64,000 nucleotides of DNA from Anaerolineales bacterium (GTDB lineage Bacteria > Chloroflexota > Anaerolineae > 4572-78 > J111): contig JABTUW010000009.1 of assembly GCA_015075185.1 (NCBI GenBank), positions 1 to 64,000 on the forward strand. The letters are read 5' to 3'. Below, piece after piece: positions 1 through 7,800 of this stretch; the first letter of the stretch is position 1, and every line of letters begins with the position of its first letter. The translations under genes and the position numbers were made by a program. The notes beneath the pieces are model-generated. The model saw only the letters and a program-made list of their open reading frames with translations. It was not told the DNA's origin and searched no databases.

Positions 1-2
1 CC

Positions 3-524
3 CTGGCCGGCATATCCTGGGAACGGATCGCGCACCTACTTTGGTTTGCCTTTCACGATACCGGCGGCAAATCCACCGGCTCGGTGATCCCGCTGTTCTG
101 GGTGGAGGAACTCCGACCGCACCTGTTTGATCTGCTCCAGTTCCAACCGGGCCGGCTCGACCTGAAAGACGAGTTCAGGCAGGTGGTGGTAGGCGTGGAT
201 AAAGCCGGCATCGAGCGCAGCGTGACCTACCTGGTGGATGTGCGCATCGAGCACGTGAGCGAGGAGATCGTCGTCGGCAAGGATGACGAAGGCAAGGATA
301 TCATGATGATCGCCCAGCGCAGCCGGAACTATATCGAGTTCCCTGATGGTCGTTACATCATGTTCCCCAAAGATGGCCCGCTACTGGGCGGGGCGCGTTT
401 CAGCCTGACCATTGAGCGCGATGGCTCCCGCGACATCGGCCGTTTCGTGCGAGCGATTCCGGTCACTGGTCTGGACCTGGCCGAGCGTCTTGAAACTCTC
501 AGAGACAAGTTCGAGCGCTACTAG
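3..524 (+). CDS. Hypothetical protein, 5'-truncated by window edge
   Basis: The reading frame is open from the first bases of the window to a TAG at 522-524, so the gene starts outside; the internal GTG at 84 is not needed as a start. The visible 173 residues are soluble, rich in charged residues and beta-prone, with no membrane segment and no family I recognise. A strong GC-rich hairpin follows the stop within 15 bases. Its strand, base composition and closeness to 743-1210 fit the rightward genes of the mobile element. Coding status is likely; function unknown. Confidence 0.6.
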   Translation: MAGISWERIAHLLWFAFHDTGGKSTGSVIPLFWVEELRPHLFDLLQFQPGRLDLKDEFRQVVVGVDKAGIERSVTYLVDVRIEHVSEEIVVGKDDEGKDIMMIAQRSRNYIEFPDGRYIMFPKDGPLLGGARFSLTIERDGSRDIGRFVRAIPVTGLDLAERLETLRDKFERY

Positions 525-538
525 TCGCGATTCCCTGC

Positions 539-566
539 GGAGCGAGGCGATCCGTCTCCTCGCTCC
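539..566 (+). terminator. GC-rich hairpin after first gene
   Basis: A perfect 9-bp stem (GGAGCGAGG at 539-547 with CCTCGCTCC at 558-566) lies just after the stop codon at 524. There is no clear T-run, so it may be a mRNA 3'-end stabiliser or a factor-assisted terminator rather than a classical intrinsic one. Confidence 0.45.
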
Positions 567-742
567 GTGGGGGTTATGATGAGGTTTCTCTTATGGCTTT
601 TTGTGGGGCTTTCTCTGCCCCGGCCATAAGGGTTACTGTAGATTTTTTCTTTTTGTTCTCAGGCCGGGATAGGCCTCCACAGAGGCGGCCTCAAGTACCT
701 GAGTACGCGCATCAACTTTTCTCTTGAAAGGAGATTTGTACT

Positions 743-1210
743 ATGTCACGCAATAGCCAACCCCAAACCGAATCTCTGCTCTCTGCCAAAGTAGCCGCCG
801 CCAATGCCCGCCGAGAAGCTCTGAAGGGCCGTGGGACCGCGAACGTGCTGCCGACCACTTACTACGCTCCGACCAAAGCGCAGGTCGAGGATATGTTGGT
901 GGCCCTAGTTGCCGATGCCGACTGGAACAATGAGATCGCTCAGGAAGAAGCCTCGGGTAACACCGTGTTCGTGTTCCGGAAACGCAATCTGACCGTTGGT
1001 GAGCAGCCGACCATTATCCGCTACGGCTACAGCGCCCAGGTCGAGGATATCGTCCTGACCGTCACTGGCATCGCGCTGCCTGCCGGCTACAGCCTCGAAG
1101 GTGTGAAGCTGCACGAAGTTGTTGCGGCTGAGAAAGCCAACGACAAGCGCAAAGCCGCCGTCAAAGCCGAGAACAAGCGTGCCGCTGCCTTCGCTCGCTT
1201 GGGCTTCTAA
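743..1210 (+). CDS. Small basic hypothetical protein
   Basis: 155 residues starting at ATG 743, with a good ribosome binding site (AAAGGAG at 727-733). The centre is mixed alpha/beta in appearance; the last 30 residues are Lys/Ala/Arg-rich and probably a basic helix, which might contact nucleic acid. No domain recognised. It stands as a single gene between a hairpin (539-566) and a strong terminator (1230-1280), so it appears to be its own transcription unit. The 218 bases upstream hold no other gene and presumably contain its promoter. Confidence 0.6.
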   Translation: MSRNSQPQTESLLSAKVAAANARREALKGRGTANVLPTTYYAPTKAQVEDMLVALVADADWNNEIAQEEASGNTVFVFRKRNLTVGEQPTIIRYGYSAQVEDIVLTVTGIALPAGYSLEGVKLHEVVAAEKANDKRKAAVKAENKRAAAFARLGF

Positions 1211-1229
1211 TCAATTTGAACGCAAAAGC

Positions 1230-1280
1230 GGCCTTCCACGTCCCCCAAGGGGAGGCGCAGCGCTCTGGAAGGCCACTTTT
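1230..1280 (+). terminator. Intrinsic terminator with element-specific inner loop
   Basis: GGCCTTCCA (1230-1238) pairs with TGGAAGGCC (1266-1274), followed by ACTTTTTTC. The loop contains CCCCCAAGGGG, a second small stem. Nearly the same inner sequence is found in the hairpin at 23191-23245, so the two share ancestry. Confidence 0.7.
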
Positions 1281-1321
1281 TTCGTGGCTCATAGCACTTT
1301 GCCTCCTTTTGGAGGTGTGAT

Positions 1322-1420
1322 GGGGGTAAATCAGGGGCTAACGCTCCTCTCCTTGGCTCAGTTGCCGGGGTTTAACGATGCATGCTTTCCTGTTTTGACC
1401 CAATGAACTGATTTACCCCC
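1322..1420. repeat. 13-bp perfect inverted repeat, 73-base spacer
   Basis: GGGGGTAAATCAG at 1322-1334 is the exact reverse complement of CTGATTTACCCCC at 1408-1420. No gene lies between. This could be a miniature inverted-repeat element, an operator pair or a long-stem RNA. The rest of the gap 1211-1677 shows nothing else except probable promoter sequence for the FIST gene. Confidence 0.45.
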
Positions 1421-1677
1421 AATTTCTGGGGTACACATTACTGGAGATTTCTGATACAATTGTGAAAAACCGAACAATAAGCCAAGTTGGGAGTATCGGG
1501 ATGGTTGGATATGTTTCGGTTTGCTGGCAAATGAGAAAAATAAAGCAGTGAGAAATTTCACTTTTTGTGGTATGCTGTTTTTAGTGTTTTGACACTCTGA
1601 ATGAACTACGAAGAACCCAAAGGGACACAGTAATTTTTGGGGTCATTAAACCTTTCAATACAAACGGAGATTTCGCA

Positions 1678-2994
1678 ATGGCAGGTCAGATAAAGAAAAT
1701 GTTAGATCAGATTATTGAAAGCCGGTCTGGGGGCGATTCCTTCCTGGCGCTAACAACAAAGGCCAAAGTAGTTATGAAAGGTATCAATCCTGATAAGTAT
1801 GATAATAATTCCCCAGATGATCCCTTGGTTGTCAAACATGTGAGACGAATAGCCAAAGAACTGCAAGTGCCCCTCCCCGAGGAAACTATGGCCATCAAAC
1901 CTGTATACTCAATGGAAACATCCCCCGAAAAAAACGCTGCCGAGCTTGCCGCCCAGTTATCAGACATCTCAGCCAAGTTCATTCTGTTTTTTGCCTCATC
2001 AAACTTTGAGCCTGCTGCGCTGGGAGCGGCGATGAAAAAGCACTTCCCCAAAGCGGATATTATTGGCTGCACCACCGCCGGTGAACTTGTCAACGAAAAA
2101 GTGCTCAAGAATTCGGTGGTAGCGATGGCGTTTGCTTCCGAAGCCCTGGAAGATGTTGCTATTGGTGTGGTAGAAAACCTCAAAACCGAAAACCAGGTTC
2201 CGCAAGTATTCGCTGCCTTTGAAGAGCACACCAAGCAAAAGATGATAGATCTTGATGTTAACCGATATGTCGGACTTATCCTCATCGACGGTCTGAGTGG
2301 CGCTGAGGAGAAGGTGATGGACAAGATTGGCGATCTAACCAATATTCTCTTTGTAGGTGGATCGGCCGCAGATGATATGAGACTCCAAGTCACTTATGTT
2401 TTTGCCAATGGAAAGACCTACACCAATGCCGCGGTCTTAGCCCTCTTAAAACCCAAAACCGGCTTTGAGGTGGTCAAGACCCAGAGTTTTTGTGATACGA
2501 AAAAGGTACTCAAGGCCACACGAGTGAATGAAGCCGAACGGATCGTATATGAATTTGACGGTAAGCCAGCTCGCGAGGCCTACGCCAGTGCAGTTGAGTT
2601 GCCGGTGGAGCAAGCCAGCAGCAAGTTTATGGATCAACCCTTTGGCTTGATGATAGAGGAAGAACCTTATGTGCGTGGTCTTAGCGAGTTCCAAGATGAT
2701 GCCCTGGAGATTTTCTGCCATATTAAGGAAGGGATGGAACTCAGTTTGCTCCAACCTACGGATATTGTTCAGGATACCCAGGCAATTATCCAGGCCAAGA
2801 AGGAAAAACTAGGCCACATTTCTGGTTTGATCCACTTTAACTGTTGCAACCGGGCACTCCAATTAGAACAGTGGGGACAATGGGAGGAGTACGGGAAAAT
2901 CTTTGCCGATATTCCTACGGTGGGATTTTCCACCTATGGCGAGCAATATCTGGGACATATCAACCAGACTTCCACGATGTTGATTTTTACTTGA
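1678..2994 (+). CDS. FIST-domain sensory protein
   Basis: 438 residues; ATG 1678 follows CGGAG at a suitable distance. After an N-terminal helical part of about 80 residues, the rest matches a FIST_N plus FIST_C arrangement: residues about 88-240 contain the typical 'FFASSNFEP' and 'IIGCTTAGE' motifs, and the C-terminal half carries the 'GHISGLIHFNCCNRAL' region and the ending typical of FIST_C. FIST proteins are intracellular sensors thought to bind small ligands such as amino acids and often work with kinases, cyclases or response regulators. A response regulator gene lies just beyond, convergently transcribed (3080-3673), which supports a signalling role. The gene is AT-richer than its neighbours, consistent with cargo of the element. 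Confidence 0.8.
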   Translation: MAGQIKKMLDQIIESRSGGDSFLALTTKAKVVMKGINPDKYDNNSPDDPLVVKHVRRIAKELQVPLPEETMAIKPVYSMETSPEKNAAELAAQLSDISAKFILFFASSNFEPAALGAAMKKHFPKADIIGCTTAGELVNEKVLKNSVVAMAFASEALEDVAIGVVENLKTENQVPQVFAAFEEHTKQKMIDLDVNRYVGLILIDGLSGAEEKVMDKIGDLTNILFVGGSAADDMRLQVTYVFANGKTYTNAAVLALLKPKTGFEVVKTQSFCDTKKVLKATRVNEAERIVYEFDGKPAREAYASAVELPVEQASSKFMDQPFGLMIEEEPYVRGLSEFQDDALEIFCHIKEGMELSLLQPTDIVQDTQAIIQAKKEKLGHISGLIHFNCCNRALQLEQWGQWEEYGKIFADIPTVGFSTYGEQYLGHINQTSTMLIFT

Positions 2995-3079
2995 GTAAAA
3001 AATAGTGTCGTTTCCCAAGAGCAACAAATGAACACAGGTGAACCCGGTCGTTAGCCCGTTCAAATAAAAATAACCTCAT

Positions 3080-3673
3080 TTAATCCTCACGCGGACATCC
3101 GAAAAGGCTCTCCGCGTTTTTTATTTCCTCCTCCAAATCAACGATTTCGATGAGCAGCTCCGGCGGCGCATCAATCCCCAGCAGGGCCTGGCGCTCTTTG
3201 AGCTTATTCAGCCGGCGCGATTTGGCGATGAGCTGGGCCTGACGGCCCTCGGCTTGGAGGGTTAGTTCGGCTTCGAGCCGGTGCGGCGTTTGCATCGCCA
3301 GCAGGATACGGATATGCCGGTAGAGCTTGAGGGCATTGACCGGCTTTTGAAAGAAACCGTCCGCGCCCCGCGCGGCCGCTTCCTGCCGGATGCCTTTGTC
3401 GCCATAAGCGGAGACTATGATCACCGGGAGGCAGGTAGCAGCTTTGCGGATCGCATCTAGCACGGCCAGCCCGCCGATACCGGGCAGGCGTAGATCGAGC
3501 AGGATTAAATCCGGCAGCGGGCCGGCCAGTTTTTTAAGGGCCGTCCAGCCGTCCGGAGCGATGTCGAACTCAAAGGGCTTGCGGCCCTGAGCATCTGCCG
3601 GCGCATGCAGCTCCAGCAGTTCGCGGAGCAGGAAGGCCGTTTGATCTTCAACTATTAAGACTTTCGCGGCCAT
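3080..3673 (-). CDS. Response regulator receiver with C-terminal helical adaptor motif
   Basis: About 197 residues. The receiver domain covers about 1-125: acidic pocket with D10, phosphoacceptor D60 ('LILLDLRLPG'), and K110 in 'FFQKP'. After a linker, residues about 147-190 form a charged helical hairpin with 'SRRLNKLKERQALLGI' and 'ELLIEIVDLEEEI'. This motif is nearly the same as the N-terminus of the WD40 protein at 24152-25525 and resembles the short adaptor (EAD-like) motifs of bacterial conflict and signalling proteins. There is no DNA-binding domain, so output is probably by protein contact. Its start overlaps the end of the upstream membrane/coiled-coil gene (3648-3935) by 26 bases, suggesting co-translation. 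The receiver call is secure; the adaptor reading is inference. Confidence 0.85.
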   Translation of the reverse strand: MAAKVLIVEDQTAFLLRELLELHAPADAQGRKPFEFDIAPDGWTALKKLAGPLPDLILLDLRLPGIGGLAVLDAIRKAATCLPVIIVSAYGDKGIRQEAAARGADGFFQKPVNALKLYRHIRILLAMQTPHRLEAELTLQAEGRQAQLIAKSRRLNKLKERQALLGIDAPPELLIEIVDLEEEIKNAESLFGCPRED

Positions 3674-3935
3674 CCATTACCGCCGTAAATTTGTTGATTT
3701 CCTGAATAGCCGTGGCTAACTGGCCGCGCAGGTCAATGATTTGTTCTTTGAGTTGCAGGATTTCCTCGCTCAGCCGGCGGTTTTCTTCGATCAGCGTTTG
3801 CCGTTCCTGGCGCAGTTCAGCCCGGTCGCGCCGGGCCTCCCAGGACAGAACCCAGGCCACGATGCCGCCACCGATGTAAGCCGCCAGGAGGAGGAAACCA
3901 AAGACCAGGAATAGGGACATATCGGTGACAGCCAT
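3648..3935 (-). CDS. Single-pass membrane protein with coiled coil
   Basis: 95 residues: one hydrophobic segment at about 7-30 and then a long, strongly charged coiled coil at about 34-85, heptad-like with many Glu/Arg/Leu. No enzymatic domain. The topology suggests an inner-membrane anchor or scaffold with a cytoplasmic coiled coil. It overlaps the downstream response regulator by 26 bases, so the two are probably made together, and it may tether the regulator at the membrane (inference). Confidence 0.65.
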   Translation of the reverse strand: MAVTDMSLFLVFGFLLLAAYIGGGIVAWVLSWEARRDRAELRQERQTLIEENRRLSEEILQLKEQIIDLRGQLATAIQEINKFTAVMDGRESLNS

Positions 3936-3949
3936 CGTCCTACCCCTGC

Positions 3950-4588
3950 TTATGAGGCGCTCAAGACCAGGTTGCCCAGGGTTACGTGGGCTTTGTCCAA
4001 CTCAACCGGGCCGGAAGCACCGAGCAGATCCACCACGCTCAAGCCGTTGCCGGCGCCCGCAATGTCGAAGAAGCCGAAATTGGTGGCAGCATACAGCGGC
4101 GCGGTCCCGCCGGTTTTGAACTGAAGGCCGTAGGCCAGCGCGGCCAGGGTCGAGCCGCTGAAGAACTCTTTGGTCCCCAGCGCGTCGTCCTCGACGATCA
4201 GGCCGCTGACCGTATCCCATTCGCGGCGATAGCTGTTGGTCAGATTTTCGAGAAACAGCACATCTTCATCCTCGACGATGCCTTCGCCGGCAGTTGGGTT
4301 CAGGTCAATGATGCTCAGGTCGTTGGTAGCCAGCAGGTTTTGAAACTTGCGCTCGCTGACCAGGCGGAACTGCTCCAGCACGGCCACGGCAGCCACGTCG
4401 AAGGCCATCAAAGCGAAGATCAAGATATGGCGCAGCTCGCCCACAAAGACCACGTTCGTGTCTTTGGCCCAGGCCGTCGAAGCGGTGCGCCCGTTGAGGG
4501 TTGCGCCGATCTCGCTTGAGGCGAAAGAGATGTGATCCACCATCAGATAAAATTTGGATTGTAGTTTGCGGCGATCCATAGATGCCAT
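3950..4588 (-). CDS. Hypothetical protein
   Basis: 212 residues; the ATG at 4588 has an excellent ribosome binding site (AGGAGG, 13 bases upstream). A hydrophobic stretch near residues 52-70 could be a buried helix rather than a membrane span. The remainder is acidic and Gly/Ala-rich with repeated Leu-rich turns. I do not recognise a family. It precedes the coiled-coil membrane gene with only a 14-base gap, so the three leftward genes 4588-3080 look like one operon ending opposite the FIST gene. Confidence 0.6.
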   Translation of the reverse strand: MASMDRRKLQSKFYLMVDHISFASSEIGATLNGRTASTAWAKDTNVVFVGELRHILIFALMAFDVAAVAVLEQFRLVSERKFQNLLATNDLSIIDLNPTAGEGIVEDEDVLFLENLTNSYRREWDTVSGLIVEDDALGTKEFFSGSTLAALAYGLQFKTGGTAPLYAATNFGFFDIAGAGNGLSVVDLLGASGPVELDKAHVTLGNLVLSAS

Positions 4589-4734
4589 AATAGAACCTCC
4601 TGTAAGTGGGGAAAGATTTGATTAGTCTCCCCCATCATATCAAGAGAATTTTTCAAAACCCATAGCTGGAACGATAGTTTTTCAAAACATTTCAGCGTAT
4701 GCTGGTTGTGGGTTTTGTGGGAGCATCATTGGGC

Positions 4735-4783
4735 GGTCGCGGCGGCCTAACGGCCTCATTTTGGGGGCGTTAGCCCCGCGACC
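4735..4783. repeat. Long imperfect hairpin in 4589-4896 intergenic region
   Basis: GGTCGCGG (4735-4742) pairs with CCGCGACC (4776-4783), and inside it GGCCTAACG (4744-4752) pairs with CGTTAGCC (4768-4775), giving a stem of about 16 bp. The inner sequence contains the octamer GCGTTAGC, which recurs in the element. The rest of this intergenic region (4589-4896) holds a palindrome, a terminator and probably divergent promoters. Confidence 0.5.
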
Positions 4784-4808
4784 AGACCCGAAATTCATCA
4801 ATAATTCA

Positions 4809-4826
4809 ATTCCCCAATTGGGGAAT
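4809..4826. promoter_or_regulatory. Palindrome copy 1 (TTCCCCAATTGGGGAA)
   Basis: A perfect 16-bp palindrome at 4810-4825, extended to 18 bp by flanking A/T. Exact copies occur at 10279-10294 and 20773-20788, all between genes of the mobile element. Three identical intergenic palindromes suggest the binding site of an element-encoded dimeric regulator. Confidence 0.5.
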
Positions 4827-4829
4827 CCA

Positions 4830-4856
4830 AAGCGGCTCAAAAGAGCCGCTTTTTTA
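4830..4856 (+). terminator. Strong intrinsic terminator
   Basis: AAGCGGCTC (4830-4838), loop AAAA, GAGCCGCTT (4843-4851), then a T-run. It lies 40 bases before the start of the large methylase/helicase gene and could act as an attenuator for it. Confidence 0.8.
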
Positions 4857-4896
4857 TTTCCCAACGAAGTCCCCCTTGCGGGGAGAAAGGAATCCC

Positions 4897-7800
4897 ATGT
4901 CCCAACTCTCATTTTTTGACGCGCCCCCGGTCGAGGCCGCTGCGTCGCATAATGGCGGCAGCCGGCCGGGCGTGGCGCTCAAACCCGATCTGGATTATCG
5001 CATTACCATCGCCGATGCCATTGGCGCCGACGGGCAAATGACCAAAGTCCGGCAGAACATCGAGATCATTCGCCTGCTCAAGCGGCTCAAGGAAGAAAAT
5101 CGCCAGGCGACGCCGGCCGAGCAAAAGCAACTGGTCCGCTGGACCGGCTGGGGCCATTCCGGCAACCTGTTCCACCCCAAACCCAGCAGTAAATGGATTG
5201 ATTTCCAGACCCAACTCAAGCCGCTGCTCAACGAGGAGGAATGGCGCGCGGCCAGCTTCTCAACCATCAATGCCCACTACACTTCGCCGGAAGTCATTCA
5301 CTGGCAATGGGCGGTGGTCGAGCAGCTCGGCTTCAGCGGCGGGCGCATCCTGGAGCCGGCTGCCGGCGCGGGCCACTACTTCGGACTGATGCCGGAGGCG
5401 ATCAAGGCCAAGAGCCAGCTTTGGGCCGTCGAGCTGGACCTACTCAGCGCCGCCGTGGTCAAGCAGCTTTACCCTTCGGTCAAGCTGCACGTGGGCGGCT
5501 ATGAAACGACGACCTACGAGCCTGAGTTCTTTGACCTGGCCATCTCGAATGTGCCGTTCGCCAATCTCAAGGTCCACGATTCCGGCATTTATGAAAACGG
5601 CCGGAGCCACCTGGCCGATATCGGCCTGCACAATTACTTCTTTGTGAAGGCCCTGGAGCACGTGCGGCCGGGCGGTTTGATCAGCTTCATCACCAGCCGC
5701 TTTACGATGGATTCCCTGGAGTCGAAGGTGCGGGCTTACCTGGCTGAACACGCCTGGTTTTTAGGCGCGGTCCGGCTGCCGGTCACCGCCTTCAAAAAGA
5801 ACGCCCACACCGAGGTCACAACCGACATCGTTTTCTTGATGAAGCGCGGCGACCGGGAGAATGAAATCCCGGCCTATGACTTCGTGAACACGGTCAGCAA
5901 AGGTGAGTACCGGCTCAACGAGTTCTACGACTTTGAGCATTACGGTCTGCTGGGCGAGATGCAGAAAGAGGGCGGCCGCTATGAGGATGCTTTTGAATGT
6001 GTCGCGCCGAAAGACTTTGACCTGGTGGGCGAGCTGGATAAACGGCTGCGCCTGTTCAGTGAGGGCCTCTATCGCCCGGCGGCTCCTCGGCCGCGCCGAC
6101 AGATCATTATTGAACCTCATCGCTTTGAGAACCCGCCGGCCGATCCCTGGATCAGACGCGGTTCGTATGCGATGGATGACTGGTATCGCATCTGGCACTA
6201 CACCGGCCATGCCGGCAACGGCTGGAAGCGGGCCGACCTGGATGGGCGCCAGCTTTCGCGGGTACGCGGCCTGATCGAAGTCCGCGATGCCTTCCACCGC
6301 TGCATCCAGGCCAACGTCAACTTTGTCTCCGACGAGCATTTGAAAAAGGCCCAGCAGGAGCTGAACGCCGCTTACCGGCGCTTTGTCGCCAAGTGGGGCT
6401 ATCTGCACGAGCCGGCCAATATCGCCGCTTTCGGCGATGACGTGGACTCGGACAACATCCTGGCCCTGGAACGCTGGGACCCCTTCGAGGGCAAAGCGGA
6501 AAAAGCGGCCATCTTCAGCGAGCGGCTGCTCGAACCCGAAACCCGGCCTGATAAGGCCGACAGTCCCATAGACGCGCTCATCATCGCCTTGCGCGAAACC
6601 GGCCAGGTCGCCCTGCCCCGTATGATGGAGCTGACCGGCCAGAGCGAGGCCGAGCTAACCGAGGCCCTGGCGGGTAAAATCTACTTTGACCCGGCCATAC
6701 AGCTTTGGGTGACCGCCGACGAGTACCTCAGCGGCAACGTTCGCCAGAAGCTGAACCAGCTTGAACACATGCAGCGCATCGAGCGGGAAAACGACCTGAG
6801 CGGCGTCGCGCCGTTCCCCTACGAGGCCAACATCCTGGCGCTGCGGGAAGTGATGCCCCGCCCGGCCGGGCCGAAAGACATCTTTGTGCAGCTCGGCGCG
6901 CCGTGGGTCCCCAGAGAGATCGTCGAGGAGTTCATCATGCGCCGGCTGTTCGACAATCCATACGAGGGCCGGATCAGGCCGCAGTACCTGCAAACGCTGG
7001 GCTACTGGCGGCTGGACCTGAGTGAAGCCCGGGGGATACGTCACTCTCAGGAGAACCGGCAGATGTGGGGAACGACCCGCATCGAGGGCGTGGACCTGAT
7101 TGAAAAATGTCTCAACCAGCAGCAGGCCACCATCTACGACGAATGGGAAGATGACGACGGCAAGAAGCACAAGACCGTCAACCAGGAGGATACTTTGGTG
7201 GCCCGGGCCAAACAGGAGGAAATCCGCCAGGCGTTCGACAAGTGGATTTGGGCCAACGAGGCCCGCACGGATCGGCTGGTCCTGATCTACAACCAGAAAT
7301 TCAACAGCACCCTGCCGCGCAAGTTCGACGGAACCCCGCTGCACTTCCCCGGGATGAACCCCAAGATCATCCTGCGCCAGATACAGAAAGACGTGGTTTG
7401 GCGGGGACTCCAGCAGCAGGCGTTGATGATCGCGCACTCGGTTGGCTTCGGAAAAACCTACAGCCTGACCGGGCTGACCATGCGCCTGCGGCAAACGCGG
7501 CTGCGCAAGCGGGTGATGATCGTGGTCAAACGGGCCACCTTCGGCCAGTTCGTGGCCTCCTTCCGTGAAGCCTACCCGCTGGCCACCGTCTCGCCTATCG
7601 CTTCCGGCCAGTCCCAACACCACCGCCGCCGGCAGTTGGCCCGGATCGTGACCGAGGATTACGACGCCATCATCACCACCCACCCGGTTTTCTATCAAAT
7701 CCCGCTCAAACCGGCCACCAAGCAGAAGTTCCTGCGCGACCAGATCAGAGAACTGGAAGAAGCTATCTTCGAGGCCAGGGGCGACCGTATCTCCACGAAG

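Noticed and set aside
4735..4783. attC site
   Set aside because: It contains GCCTAAC and GTTAGCC, but these lie inside the hairpin, not at its ends, and no cassette gene adjoins it.
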